A DNA stretch of 64,000 nucleotides, taken from the NCBI RefSeq assembly GCF_000218785.1, contig NZ_AFPO01000013.1, positions 89,169 to 153,168 of the forward strand, given 5' to 3'. Below are positions 8,106 through 17,183 of this stretch, in pieces. The position numbers were made by a program, and so were the translations under genes. The first letter of the stretch is position 1; each line of letters starts with the position of its first letter. A model generated the notes under the pieces. The model saw nothing but the letters and a program-made list of their open reading frames with translations, did no database searches and was not told the DNA's origin. The DNA comes from Idiomarina sp. A28L. GTDB taxonomy: Bacteria > Pseudomonadota > Gammaproteobacteria > Enterobacterales > Alteromonadaceae.

Positions 8106-9143
8106 TTAGCGGCCATCCCCTACCCATCGGAACAGCCGAGCGCCTACCAGAAGGAATACCAATGTCATGCCAATCAAAATAACAATCTGTGGAAGTATTT
8201 CAGTGAAACCAGCGCCATCAAACATTACGGCACGGGCCGCATCGAGCAAATGGGTAAGAGGGAATATTTGCGCGAACTGTTGCACCCACTCTGGGGAACC
8301 ATCAAGTGAAAACCACACTCCGGAAAGCAACAACATTGGCCAAGCGATAAAATCGAGTAAACCCCGAGAAAGTTCTTCGCTGCGCGTGCGCGCTGCGATC
8401 AATAGCCCTAACGCTGCCATGCAAAGCGAACCCATAAACGCGAGAAGGATAAGTAATAAATAGCTACCTTCCATTACAAAACTAAATATCGCGTTGCAGA
8501 TTAAATACACCACAATCAATGTAGCCAACACCAACCATACTCGCGAAACTACTTGTGCCAATAAGAACTCAAACGCGGAAAGTGGTGTAGCTTGCAAACG
8601 CTTTAGCACTGAGTTTTTGCGATAACGCACTATTACGTAACCCACACCATACAAACAACTGAACATCAGATTCATTGCCAAAATACCCGGCAACACCCAA
8701 TCAACATAACGCAGCGCTTGGCCGGTTAATACTTCTTGAGCATAGGCGTCACTTCGAGCGCTAAGTAATTCCGCCGCTAAAGCACTACCGGGCGAACTTT
8801 CATTCAGCCAATAACGCTGTTCTTGCGGGGCAATCACCAGATCGAGCTGATGTTGTTGTAAACGCCGCAATGCTTGTTCTCGGTTTTCGTAAGGCACTTG
8901 CTCAACGAAGCCTAAACTAGCCAATTCGGGCACCAATATGGCGCCATTTGTATTTTGATCCTGTGTTTGTGCTTCTTGCACCACACCCACAGTAACAATC
9001 GTACGGTCATCGCTATCAAACAGAAATGCGAATGCCGCTACTAAAACCAAGGGGAAAATCAAATTCCAGCTGAGTGATTCTTTATCTCGCCAAAACTCCA
9101 GGTTACGGGCAGTAAATACACCTAAAAAACGCTTCCAAAACAT
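8106..9143 (-). CDS. ABC-2 type exporter permease
   Basis: The 345-residue protein has a first membrane segment at about 24-42, an extracytoplasmic domain to about 160, and then five hydrophobic segments (for example LPGILAMNLMFSCLYGVGYV and LLDFIAWPMLLLSGVWFSL). This is the ABC-2 membrane type with an inserted soluble domain. Its ATG overlaps the TAA of the ATPase gene by one base, so the two are translationally coupled and form one exporter. The substrate is unknown; relatives export drugs, lipids or polymers. It converges on the double PRC-barrel gene. Confidence 0.88.
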   Translation of the reverse strand: MFWKRFLGVFTARNLEFWRDKESLSWNLIFPLVLVAAFAFLFDSDDRTIVTVGVVQEAQTQDQNTNGAILVPELASLGFVEQVPYENREQALRRLQQHQLDLVIAPQEQRYWLNESSPGSALAAELLSARSDAYAQEVLTGQALRYVDWVLPGILAMNLMFSCLYGVGYVIVRYRKNSVLKRLQATPLSAFEFLLAQVVSRVWLVLATLIVVYLICNAIFSFVMEGSYLLLILLAFMGSLCMAALGLLIAARTRSEELSRGLLDFIAWPMLLLSGVWFSLDGSPEWVQQFAQIFPLTHLLDAARAVMFDGAGFTEILPQIVILIGMTLVFLLVGARLFRWVGDGR

Positions 9144-10048
9144 TATTCACCCCGCAACTCATGGCCAGTTAACTTCAAAAACAAATCATCGAGCGTTGCC
9201 GATTCAACTTGTAACCCATTCAGCGATACGCCACTAGCAATCAGCTTACTCAGAGTGGCATCTACCTGCGTAGCCTGTAGCTGCATAAAATCACCCTGCT
9301 GTTCGGCATCTTTAAACTCTGCGGGCATGGCTGCGCCACTAAAGTTAGTAACCGGTAAACGAATCAACGCACCATTAAAGTACTGATTGAGTAACGTTCG
9401 AGGCGCGCCTTGGGTTAATACTTTACCTTTATCTAATACCGCAATTTCATCGCACAGCTGTTCGGCTTCATCCATGTAGTGGGTGGTAAGCAATACTGTT
9501 TTGCCACGGCTTCGCACTGAACGAACTAATTCCCAAAAATTTCGCCGCGCCTGAGGATCAAGCCCTGTGGTGGGTTCATCGAGGAAAAGTAAATCAGGAT
9601 CGTTCATTAGCGCCAACGCTAACAACAAACGTTGCTTCTGGCCCCCCGATAATTTGCGGTGATCACGATCAAGAATATCTTCAAGGTTACACCAAGCAAT
9701 CAGTTCATCGCGATTCATTGGGCTATCGTAAAAACGGCTGAACAAATTCAACACATCATTTACCTTTAGAAAATCAGGTAGTGCGGTGTGTTGAAATTGT
9801 ATCCCTACATGCTGAAAGAAATGTTTATCTGCCGGCTTACCTCGGTAAAGAATTTCACCCGCATTCGGTGGCAAAATGCCTTCGAGCATTTCAATAGTGG
9901 TGGTTTTACCAGCACCATTCGGCCCCAGCAAACCAAAACAAATGCCCTCGCGAATATCAAGATCAAGCTTATCAACTACATTTACGCCATCGTAGGTTTT
10001 CGTTAAGCCTCGGGTGCTTAATATGGGTGTTGCTTCGGTTTTCTTCAC
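9143..10048 (-). CDS. ABC-2 type exporter ATP-binding protein
   Basis: The ATPase of the exporter has Walker A GPNGAGKTTT, signature LSGGQKQR, Walker B DLLFLDEP and the H-loop TTHYMDEAEQ, followed by a C-terminal tail of about 80 residues as in DrrA/NodI-type ATPases. The start is uncertain. The longest frame begins with TTG at 10093 without a ribosome site. The GTG at 10048, giving 301 residues starting (M)KKTEATPILSTRG, better matches the family N-terminus. The gene is divergent from rsmE. No regulator is adjacent to hint at its substrate. Confidence 0.87.
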   Translation of the reverse strand: MKKTEATPILSTRGLTKTYDGVNVVDKLDLDIREGICFGLLGPNGAGKTTTIEMLEGILPPNAGEILYRGKPADKHFFQHVGIQFQHTALPDFLKVNDVLNLFSRFYDSPMNRDELIAWCNLEDILDRDHRKLSGGQKQRLLLALALMNDPDLLFLDEPTTGLDPQARRNFWELVRSVRSRGKTVLLTTHYMDEAEQLCDEIAVLDKGKVLTQGAPRTLLNQYFNGALIRLPVTNFSGAAMPAEFKDAEQQGDFMQLQATQVDATLSKLIASGVSLNGLQVESATLDDLFLKLTGHELRGE

Positions 10049-10150
10049 AATATTATCTCGTTCGCCAAAAGAGCTATAGTTAGTTGCCGCCAAAGGCGCT
10101 GGCAGGTAACATGCTTGCTATATTTTATTAGCCACACATACAGGTATTTT

Positions 10151-10879
10151 ATGCGTATTCCCCGCATTTATCACCCCGATTTATTACAAGTAAACGAAAC
10201 CAGTGTGCTCTCCGATGAGGCGAGCAACCATACGGGGCGGGTATTGCGATTGCAGCCTGGGGCTCTGCTTGAACTATTTAATGGCGATGATCATCGCTAT
10301 CAAGCGGAAATTACCGAAGTAACCAAAAAGAAGGTTACGGTAAAAGTATTAGAAAAGGTTCTTGCATCAAGTGAATCAGCATTGAATATTCACCTAGCCC
10401 AAGGTATTTCTAAGGGTGACCGAATGGATTTTGTGCTACAGAAATCGGTAGAGCTTGGCGTTACTTCAATTACGCCATTGTTTACAGAGCGCTGCAATGT
10501 AAAACTGAGCGGTGAACGTTTGGTAAAGAAACAAGAACAGTGGCAGAAAATTGTGATTAGCGCTTGCGAGCAATCTGGCCGCAATACAGTGCCAGAGGTG
10601 AAGCCAGCTATTAATCTGCAAACTTGGTTACAGCAAGAATACGAGGGGCTAGCGGTAACGCTCGATCCTTTAGCAGAAGATAGCTTCGGCAAATTACCAA
10701 AGCACGCTACATATCACTTGCTTATTGGCCCTGAAGGCGGTTTTTCCGAAAGCGAAATCGCACAAACACAGCATTACAAATGCCACCCAGTGCAGCTTGG
10801 CCCACGCATATTGAGAACAGAAACTGCCGCATTAGCTGCAATTACTGCGTTACAATCTCATTTTGGCGATCTTGCGTAA
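10151..10879 (+). CDS. rsmE: 16S rRNA (uracil-1498-N3)-methyltransferase
   Basis: RsmE methylates U1498 of 16S rRNA in the decoding centre. The 242-residue product is the usual length and has the SPOUT-class end: LLIGPEGGFSESEI, then LGPRILRTETAALAAI, which forms the knotted SAM site. The ATG at 10151 begins MRIPRIYHPDLL as in relatives; a longer frame from a TTG at 10115 is not supported. It heads the rsmE-gshB-yqgE-ruvX run. In many relatives this run follows metK more closely, so the genes between may be an insertion. Confidence 0.95.
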   Translation: MRIPRIYHPDLLQVNETSVLSDEASNHTGRVLRLQPGALLELFNGDDHRYQAEITEVTKKKVTVKVLEKVLASSESALNIHLAQGISKGDRMDFVLQKSVELGVTSITPLFTERCNVKLSGERLVKKQEQWQKIVISACEQSGRNTVPEVKPAINLQTWLQQEYEGLAVTLDPLAEDSFGKLPKHATYHLLIGPEGGFSESEIAQTQHYKCHPVQLGPRILRTETAALAAITALQSHFGDLA

Positions 10880-10916
10880 GCCTTATACCAGCTATGAAAT
10901 TTTTAGGGAGTAGATA

Positions 10917-11861
10917 ATGACCCGCGTTGCGATTGTGATGGACCCAATTGAATCGGTAAAAACATATAAAGATACTAGTTTCCGTTTGGCGCTCGAGGCG
11001 CAGGCACGGGGCTATGAAGTATTCTATTTACAGCTGGCTGATATGTTTATTGAGCAAGGCACCGCTATGGCTCGTGTGCAGCCACTACAAGTAACCGATC
11101 AAAAGGAAGATTTTTATCAACTCGGTAAAGCTTCTGTTATCCCGATGGGCGAGCTCGATATTATTTTGATGCGTAAAGATCCGCCGTTTGATATTGAATT
11201 TGTGTATGCAACCCACATTCTTGAGCTTGCCGCGCGCGATGGTGCATTAGTAGCCAACCGGCCACAAAGCCTGCGCGATTGTGGTGAGAAATTATACACT
11301 GCATGGTTCCCAGAGCTTATTCCGGCTACTTTAGTTACCCGCAGTGCGGAGCAGATTCGTGCTTTTCATAAAAAGCACAAAGATATAATTTTAAAGCCGC
11401 TTGATGGTATGGGTGGCGCCTCTATTTTCCGCGTTGATGAAAACGGCGGCAATTTAGGCGTGATTATTGAAACTCTTACCAACCATGGTAATTGCTTTGC
11501 CATGGCCCAAGAATATTTGCCGGCGATTAAAGATGGCGATAAACGTATTTTGATTATTAACGGCGAGCCTGTTCCTTATTCATTAGCTCGCGTACCTTCG
11601 GCAGGTGAAACACGCGGAAATTTAGCGGCTGGCGGTACCGGCCGGCCACAGCCTTTAAGCGAGAGTGATTTCGCCCTCGCAAGAGCGGTAGGGCCAGCCT
11701 TGAAAGAGAAAGGTTTATATTTAGTGGGTTTGGATGTAATTGGTGATCGTATTACCGAGATAAACGTGACAAGCCCTACATGTATGCGGGAAATTGAAAA
11801 CGCTTATGATATTAATATCGCAGGCCAACTTTTCGACGCACTAATCGTTGATTTGCAGTAA
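10917..11861 (+). CDS. gshB: Glutathione synthetase
   Basis: GshB joins glycine to gamma-glutamylcysteine using ATP, the last step of glutathione synthesis. The 314-residue ATP-grasp protein shows VAIVMDPIESVKTYKDTSF at the N-terminus, the ATP-binding stretch ILKPLDGMGGASIFR, and the metal-binding end GLDVIGDRITEINVTSPTC. A strong AGGGAG precedes the ATG. It follows rsmE by 37 bp and precedes yqgE by 9 bp, so these genes are probably cotranscribed. Confidence 0.98.
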   Translation: MTRVAIVMDPIESVKTYKDTSFRLALEAQARGYEVFYLQLADMFIEQGTAMARVQPLQVTDQKEDFYQLGKASVIPMGELDIILMRKDPPFDIEFVYATHILELAARDGALVANRPQSLRDCGEKLYTAWFPELIPATLVTRSAEQIRAFHKKHKDIILKPLDGMGGASIFRVDENGGNLGVIIETLTNHGNCFAMAQEYLPAIKDGDKRILIINGEPVPYSLARVPSAGETRGNLAAGGTGRPQPLSESDFALARAVGPALKEKGLYLVGLDVIGDRITEINVTSPTCMREIENAYDINIAGQLFDALIVDLQ

Positions 11862-11870
11862 GGAGCGAGT

Positions 11871-12464
11871 ATGCCTGATTCTAAACCAGAGCAAGAAAAC
11901 ACCGAATTTAATAGCTTAGCGAATCATTTTTTAATCGCTATGCCTGGGCTCGACGACCCGTTTTTTCACCACACGGTTACTTATGTTTGTGAGCACAACG
12001 AGGAAGGCGCGATGGGGCTTATTATTAATCAGCCCATAGGCATGACAGTAGCTAGCTTGCTCGAACAGATTGATGTGGAAATTACCCATGAGCGGAATTT
12101 CGATGATTTACAGGTGCTCACGGGCGGCCCTGTGGCAACAGATCGAGGTTTCGTATTGCACCCGCCACAAGATGGCTGGCGTAGTAGCTTGGAACTCAGC
12201 AGCGAAATTATGATCACTACCTCGCGTGACATTCTTGAGGCACTTGGTTCTGATCGCGCGCCACAAAAGTTTTTACTTACTCTTGGTTATGCAGGGTGGG
12301 AAGCTGGCCAGTTGGAACAAGAAATTGCGGAAAATAGCTGGTTAACGATTCCTGCAGATCCCAATCTAATGTTTGCAACACCAACAGCGGAACGTTGGGG
12401 TAAAGCTGCGGAAAGCTTAGGCTTCGAAATCAGCCAACTTTCTAGTGAAGCTGGCCACGCTTAA
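11871..12464 (+). CDS. yqgE: YqgE/AlgH family protein (UPF0301)
   Basis: The 197-residue product belongs to the YqgE/AlgH family: LANHFLIAMPGLDDPFF near the start, GAMGLIINQPIGM, then the conserved LTGGPVATDRGFVLH and LGYAGWEAGQLEQEI. The molecular role is not settled; AlgH was linked to alginate regulation in Pseudomonas. Its place between gshB and ruvX is the conserved order in many gammaproteobacteria. AAGGAG lies just before the ATG. Confidence 0.95.
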   Translation: MPDSKPEQENTEFNSLANHFLIAMPGLDDPFFHHTVTYVCEHNEEGAMGLIINQPIGMTVASLLEQIDVEITHERNFDDLQVLTGGPVATDRGFVLHPPQDGWRSSLELSSEIMITTSRDILEALGSDRAPQKFLLTLGYAGWEAGQLEQEIAENSWLTIPADPNLMFATPTAERWGKAAESLGFEISQLSSEAGHA

Positions 12465-12519
12465 AGCTCAGCGCGCTTGTTATTACAATGTGAGAATAAT
12501 CACGTAGGAATCACAAAGA

Positions 12520-12930
12520 ATGAGTATTCTTGCCTTTGATTTTGGCACCAAAAGTATTGGTGTTGCGGTGGGCAGCCGCATTACTAGCACAGCTTCGCCT
12601 CTAGCAGCGCTAGCAGCCAAAGAAGGTATTCCGAATTGGCAGCTCTTAGAAAAGCTAATCAAGGAATGGCAACCGGATTTTTGCGTAGTTGGCCTACCCC
12701 TCAATATGGATGGCACCGAACAACCGCTTACTGATTTGGCCCGCAAATTTGGTAACCGCTTACATGGCCGCTTTGGCGTGCAAGTAAAATACCAAGATGA
12801 GCGTTTAACCACGGCAAGTGTACGGGAAGAACTATTTGCTCGAGGCGGCTTTCGCGAACTAAGCAAAGGCCGAGTTGATAGTGCCGCCGCTTGCACAATA
12901 TTGGAGGATTTCTTCCAAACCCACGCCTAA
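12520..12930 (+). CDS. ruvX: RuvX/YqgF RNase H-fold nuclease
   Basis: The 136-residue product has the YqgF fold: [14 protein letters not shown] with the first catalytic Asp, then [19 protein letters not shown] and the final [13 protein letters not shown]. In E. coli YqgF matures the 5' end of 16S rRNA; it was first predicted as a Holliday-junction resolvase. It closes the rsmE operon and ends in a strong hairpin shared with convergent phoH. Confidence 0.95.
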   Translation: MSILAFDFGTKSIGVAVGSRITSTASPLAALAAKEGIPNWQLLEKLIKEWQPDFCVVGLPLNMDGTEQPLTDLARKFGNRLHGRFGVQVKYQDERLTTASVREELFARGGFRELSKGRVDSAAACTILEDFFQTHA

Positions 12931-12953
12931 AGCTTTATTCCCGCTTAACGCAA

Positions 12954-12981
12954 AACAGCCGCAATTGGAATTGCGGCTGTT
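12954..12981. terminator. Bidirectional hairpin between ruvX and phoH
   Basis: A perfect 13-bp inverted repeat, AACAGCCGCAATT and its complement, is separated by only GG. It lies between two converging genes and ends in short T runs on each strand. Confidence 0.8.
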
Positions 12982-13027
12982 TGTTAGGGGGGCTTTTTAT
13001 TGCGCGCCCACACAGCAATTTCTAGCG

Positions 13028-14413
13028 CTATAAATTTTCTTCCGCATACTGCGCCAAGCTTGAACGCACCACACCATTTAAGTTCATGGTTGAGCTACCA
13101 TAATAGTTTTTGAAACGCTCAACAATATAAGTTAACCCCGAGGTTACAGCGGTTAAATAATAACTATCGATCTGTGCCAAGTTACCCGAGCAAATGATTT
13201 TTGTACCTGCTCCACAGCGAGTAATAATCGTTTTTAACTGCCCCGCCGTTAAATTTTGAGCCTCATCTAAAATAACCACAGCGTTTTGAATGCTGCGGCC
13301 ACGCATAAAGTTCAGTGATTTAAACTGAATATTGGCCTTGTTCATAATGAAGTTAAGGCTCGATTCCATGTTTTCATCATGCTTATGCAGTACCTCAAGC
13401 GAATCGGTAATAGCCGCTAACCAAGGCGCCATTTTTTCTTCTTCGGTGCCGGGCAAATAGCCGATAGATTCAGCAATTTCAGGCGTGTTTCGAGTAACAA
13501 TGATTTTCTCATACATCCCCTTCTCTACCACCTGCTCAAGCGCGGTTGCAAGCGCCAGTAAGGTTTTTCCACAACCCGCTGGGCCAGTTAAAATTACCAA
13601 ATCTTGCGTAGGATCGAGCAGAGAATGCATGCCCATCGCCTGATAGATATTCTTTGGAGTAATGCCCCAAGCACGCTGGCTCATAAGCCGCTCGCGGCCA
13701 AGATCGAGAATTTTTACATGGCTATTGGTAAAGCTATCCACGCGGGCTGCAAAATTATCGGTATCGTCAATTAAATACTCGTTTGGGTATAACGCCGGAA
13801 ATAAATCACGAGCAATAAAATGATAGATATCGCGGCCATCTTGCTCCGTTTTTACCTCCCCAACGGTATCCCAAAAATTCCCTTCAAATTGGTGAAAGCC
13901 CTTTGAAAGTAAGCGAATATCATCAATCAGCTGATCGGTGCGGTAATCTTCAACGAAGTTTACACCAGCGCCTTTGGCTTTTAAGCGCATATTAATATCT
14001 TTGGTTACCAGTACCACTTTGTGCGGTGATTTTGTGGCCTGTAACTGCAACGCCGTTTGAATAATGCGATGATCATTTTCATTCAATGATAAGGCTGATT
14101 CAGTTTGCCGAAGTTGAAAATCAGGGAAAATGGATAAATGCCCATTCGCTTGATGCTCACCGGCTATTCGAGTGAGTGGCACTCCGGCTGATATTTGTTC
14201 CGGAGTAGCATCGTGTAATGCTTCTTCGAGTGAACGTATGGCCACGCGGGCATCACGGCTCACATCTTTTTGCCTATCTTTAATATGATCCAGTTCCTCC
14301 AATACAACCATTGGAATCACTACATTGTGTTCTTGAAAATTAAGGAAGGCTAAGGGTTCGTGCAATAGAATATTGGTATCGAGGACGTAATACTTGGGCT
14401 CACTTGCTGGCAT
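13028..14413 (-). CDS. phoH: PIN-PhoH family ATPase (PhoH2-like)
   Basis: The 461-residue product combines an N-terminal PIN domain (about 7-150, YYVLDTNILLHEP, VVLEELD) with a C-terminal PhoH NTPase (Walker A GPAGCGKT at 277-284, Walker B ILDEAQN at 381-387). PhoH2 proteins of this build are RNA helicase-nucleases in mycobacteria, where they pair with a small antitoxin. No such partner is seen upstream here; the next gene is divergent rluA. A GAGG site lies eight bases before the ATG at 14413. RNA targets in this organism are unknown. Confidence 0.9.
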   Translation of the reverse strand: MPASEPKYYVLDTNILLHEPLAFLNFQEHNVVIPMVVLEELDHIKDRQKDVSRDARVAIRSLEEALHDATPEQISAGVPLTRIAGEHQANGHLSIFPDFQLRQTESALSLNENDHRIIQTALQLQATKSPHKVVLVTKDINMRLKAKGAGVNFVEDYRTDQLIDDIRLLSKGFHQFEGNFWDTVGEVKTEQDGRDIYHFIARDLFPALYPNEYLIDDTDNFAARVDSFTNSHVKILDLGRERLMSQRAWGITPKNIYQAMGMHSLLDPTQDLVILTGPAGCGKTLLALATALEQVVEKGMYEKIIVTRNTPEIAESIGYLPGTEEEKMAPWLAAITDSLEVLHKHDENMESSLNFIMNKANIQFKSLNFMRGRSIQNAVVILDEAQNLTAGQLKTIITRCGAGTKIICSGNLAQIDSYYLTAVTSGLTYIVERFKNYYGSSTMNLNGVVRSSLAQYAEENL

Positions 14414-14477
14414 AGGTAGAACCTCATCTTTGTTGTTATTCTCAATTTAAGCTTAGACCAATCAGATGAACCTGCTA

Positions 14478-14507
14478 TGACAAAACGAAAATAAATTCTG
14501 CTACAAT
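14478..14507 (+). promoter_or_regulatory. Probable sigma-70 promoter for rluA
   Basis: TGACAA at 14478-14483 and TACAAT at 14502-14507 are separated by 18 bp and lie 49 bp before the rluA start. Both hexamers are close to consensus. Confidence 0.55.
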
Positions 14508-14555
14508 GCGCCGCCTTGCAACTTAAGCTAAAAGCTCGCAACTGAAAAGTGATAA

Positions 14556-15230
14556 ATGCCCATGTTTGTTTATAATCCGCCTATCTCTCCTTGGTTGGAA
14601 ATTCTCTATCGGGATAATGATTTGTTGGTGATAAACAAGCCAGCAGGATTACTTACAGTTCCAGGCAAAGCCCTTGAACACAAAGATAGTTTAGAGCTGA
14701 GAGTGCGCCGCGCTCTGCCAGAAGCGCGCATTGTTCATCGCTTAGATATGGCCACCTCGGGAATTATTATCATGGCGTTAAATAAATACACTCAAGGTGA
14801 ACTCGGCAAGCAATTTGAACACCGAAAAATAGGCAAACGCTATCGAGCTCGCATTCATGGTGCCCTCGAAAACGCTACTGGTTCTGTTGATTTGCCGTTG
14901 CGGTGTGATTGGCCAAACAGGCCGAAACAAATGGTTTGCCATGAAGAAGGCCGGGCTTCTCTAACTCACTACGAAACCGTTCGTGGCACTGCAGCATGGA
15001 CCGACGTTGTATTGCGCCCAATTACGGGCCGTTCCCACCAATTGCGAGTTCATATGAATAGCCTTGGGCACCCTATTTTGGGTGATCGCTTGTATGGTAC
15101 CGAAGCATCTAGAAAAGGCGCCACACGATTGCTTTTGCATGCGGAATATCTAGCCTTTACTCACCCAAGAACGGGCGAAGCTATGGAATTTGAATTACCT
15201 ATCGATTTCGCAGCCGATTGTTTACTCTGA
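14556..15230 (+). CDS. rluA: Dual-specificity rRNA/tRNA pseudouridine synthase RluA
   Basis: RluA makes pseudouridine at 23S rRNA position 746 and tRNA position 32. The 224-residue protein lacks an S4 domain, as RluA does, and has the catalytic motif HRLDMATSGI, then LRCDWPNRPKQMV and GRSHQLRVHMNSLGHPILGD, all RluA-specific in detail. It ends nine bases inside the 3' end of convergent murU. Confidence 0.94.
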   Translation: MPMFVYNPPISPWLEILYRDNDLLVINKPAGLLTVPGKALEHKDSLELRVRRALPEARIVHRLDMATSGIIIMALNKYTQGELGKQFEHRKIGKRYRARIHGALENATGSVDLPLRCDWPNRPKQMVCHEEGRASLTHYETVRGTAAWTDVVLRPITGRSHQLRVHMNSLGHPILGDRLYGTEASRKGATRLLLHAEYLAFTHPRTGEAMEFELPIDFAADCLL

Positions 15231-15890
15231 ATTATCACTCGCTAAAAAACTAGAAAGCTGCGCTAGGCGTTCTGGTGTGCCTACATCGGTCCAGAATCCT
15301 TGGTAATGCTCACCCGTTAAACTATGCTTATTAATTGCTTGCTCAAAAAACGGCCGCAACTTTAAAAAGCCTACTTCAGCGCCAGCAAAGAGCTTTGGAT
15401 GTAAAATACTGATGCCGCTAAATGTGAGGGCTGGCGTACTTTTTATAAAACTATCACGAATTGAAAAATCACCTGATGGATGATGCTCAGGGTTATCTAC
15501 CATAACTAAGTGGCCGAGCTCAGTAATGCTTTTCGGCAAATTACGAAAATCAAAATCGCACCAAATATCACCATTTACCAAAACGAATGGTTCATCGCCT
15601 AAATGCGGTAATGCATTAATAACACCACCGGCTGTTTCTAAACCACCCTCGGGCTCTTTCGAATACGTAATCTGAACCCCATAGTTACTACCATCACCGA
15701 GTGCTTGTTCGAACTGTTCTGGCAACCAAGCTGTATTAATAACTACCTGCTCTATACCTGCGCGCTTTAGGTTCTCAAGGTGCCATACAATTAGCGGCTT
15801 TCCTGCTACTTTTAATAATGGTTTTGGTGTGTGATCGGTAAGTGGCCGCATTCTCTCGCCGCGGCCTGCGGCTAGAATCATCGCCCTCAT
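15222..15890 (-). CDS. murU: N-acetylmuramate-1-phosphate uridylyltransferase
   Basis: MurU converts MurNAc-1-phosphate to UDP-MurNAc in cell-wall recycling. The 222-residue nucleotidyltransferase shows AMILAAGRGERMRPLTD with PKPLLKVAGKPLI, and the metal-site stretch LVNGDIWCDFDF. The pairing with amgK, whose TGA overlaps this ATG by four bases, distinguishes it from general sugar-nucleotide transferases. It is the second gene of an amgK-murU operon diverging from lptD, the arrangement known in Pseudomonas. Confidence 0.92.
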   Translation of the reverse strand: MRAMILAAGRGERMRPLTDHTPKPLLKVAGKPLIVWHLENLKRAGIEQVVINTAWLPEQFEQALGDGSNYGVQITYSKEPEGGLETAGGVINALPHLGDEPFVLVNGDIWCDFDFRNLPKSITELGHLVMVDNPEHHPSGDFSIRDSFIKSTPALTFSGISILHPKLFAGAEVGFLKLRPFFEQAINKHSLTGEHYQGFWTDVGTPERLAQLSSFLASDNSE

Positions 15891-17077
15891 TTGCTGTTCT
15901 CTGCGCTACTCGCGCTCTGGGCATTTCGTTCGCTCTGGGCTGTTTCCGCGCTCTGGGCAGTTTGCGCGCTCTGGGCAGTTTGCGCGCTCTGGGCAGTTCG
16001 TTCGCTGTAAGCATCAATCGCTGGAATAATGCGTTGCTGCAACCAATCGCTGTAATCCGTAAGTTCTGGATATTTGCTTGCCACACGCCTTAAATAATCA
16101 ACCGTAGCGGGAATATCATTCAGATACCCTGATTTACCATCGCGATGATAAAGCCGAGCAAAAATACCGCTAGCCTTGGTGTGCCGCTGCAAGCCCATCC
16201 AATCAAACCAATGTTGCCACTGAGCTTCGCTTACGCTGCTTGGCAAAATACCCGCAGCCTGTAATGCTTTATAGCCGTGCTGGCTCAATTCTTGAACCAT
16301 TTTATCAGGCCACACTACGTAACAATCACGCAGCAGCGATACCAAATCATAAGTAATAGGCCCACACACTGCATCTTGAAAATCAATTACACCGAGTTGC
16401 GTTTCCGGCGCATTAAGAAGCATTAAATTACGCGAATGATAATCTCTATGCACGCCAACCTGCGGCTGCTGCAGCGCGTTTTCTACCAGCCGATCTGAAA
16501 ATCCTTGCCAAAGTTTTTGCTCAGCTGGTGAAAGCTCTAACTGTAAGTGAGTGCCTACCAACCAATCAGAAAACAAGGCATTCTCGCGGCGTAACAACGC
16601 CTCATCATACGCTGGAAGCGTTCCCTGCCGATGCTCTAACACCCGCATAATTGCCGGCAATTCAGCAATAGCCCGCTGGTAATATTGTTCCGGTTTATCA
16701 GCTGTGGTGGCGCGTTGGTAAAACAACTCATCGCCGAAATCTTCAAGTAACATAACACCGAGCTTGGCATCGCTTGCCAATACCTTGGGCACGCGCACAT
16801 TCGCTTCGGCATAAGCTAACGCAATGGATACAAAAGGCTCTAACGATTCAGGTGGTGGCGCATCTACTAATACGAAACTTTGCGGCGGCTGCGCGTTACC
16901 GATAGCTAATTCAACCCGAAAGTAACGACGAAAGCTTGCATCACCGGCAAGAATACGGATATCTAGATGTGCCGGCAGTATGTTCTGCTTTAACAGCTCC
17001 GAGAGCCTCTTTGCCGCCCATTCGCCCAGCACTAAAATTCTATCCTTCGCCACGAAATTGCTCCCAAGTTTATTCAT
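15887..17077 (-). CDS. amgK: N-acetylmuramate/N-acetylglucosamine kinase
   Basis: AmgK phosphorylates MurNAc at C1, feeding MurU. The 396-residue protein has the aminoglycoside-phosphotransferase fold: nucleotide loop AGDASFRRYFRVE, Brenner motif GVHRDYHSRNLMLL, and metal site VIDFQDAVCGPITYD. The body ends around residue 358. The last 38 residues or so are a low-complexity tail built of TAQSAQ-type hexapeptides, encoded by an 18-bp tandem repeat, which typical AmgK proteins of about 340 residues lack. The start at 17077 is the longest choice and could be a little shorter. Confidence 0.9.
   Translation of the reverse strand: MNKLGSNFVAKDRILVLGEWAAKRLSELLKQNILPAHLDIRILAGDASFRRYFRVELAIGNAQPPQSFVLVDAPPPESLEPFVSIALAYAEANVRVPKVLASDAKLGVMLLEDFGDELFYQRATTADKPEQYYQRAIAELPAIMRVLEHRQGTLPAYDEALLRRENALFSDWLVGTHLQLELSPAEQKLWQGFSDRLVENALQQPQVGVHRDYHSRNLMLLNAPETQLGVIDFQDAVCGPITYDLVSLLRDCYVVWPDKMVQELSQHGYKALQAAGILPSSVSEAQWQHWFDWMGLQRHTKASGIFARLYHRDGKSGYLNDIPATVDYLRRVASKYPELTDYSDWLQQRIIPAIDAYSERTAQSAQTAQSAQTAQSAETAQSERNAQSASSAENSK
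15913..16002. repeat. Five tandem 18-bp repeats in the 3' end of amgK
   Basis: The plus-strand unit is CGCTCTGGGCAGTTTGCG. Units 3 and 4 are identical, units 1, 2 and 5 differ at a few bases, and a decayed sixth unit follows. Because 18 is a multiple of three, copy-number change would add or remove six residues without a frameshift. Confidence 0.9.
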
Positions 17078-17183
17078 TTATATAGAATTACCTATTTCCG
17101 ATGCTTCGCAAATAGCCCGCACGAGAAAATTGCTTTATTATACCTATCTTTGTGAACCGATTCGGATACTTTACTCAGCCTTC

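Noticed and set aside
12483-12896. 137-codon frame antisense to ruvX
   Set aside because: It mirrors ruvX, which has clear catalytic motifs. The translation is Ser/Arg/Pro-rich without recognisable domains.
15913-16002. Possible CRISPR-like array
   Set aside because: The 18-bp units are directly adjacent with no spacers and encode protein in frame.
15775-16093. Repeat-rich frames on both strands over the amgK/murU junction (Arg/Pro and Ala/Leu repeats)
   Set aside because: They are other frames of the 18-bp tandem repeat. The amgK frame continues from a conserved kinase and overlaps the murU start properly.
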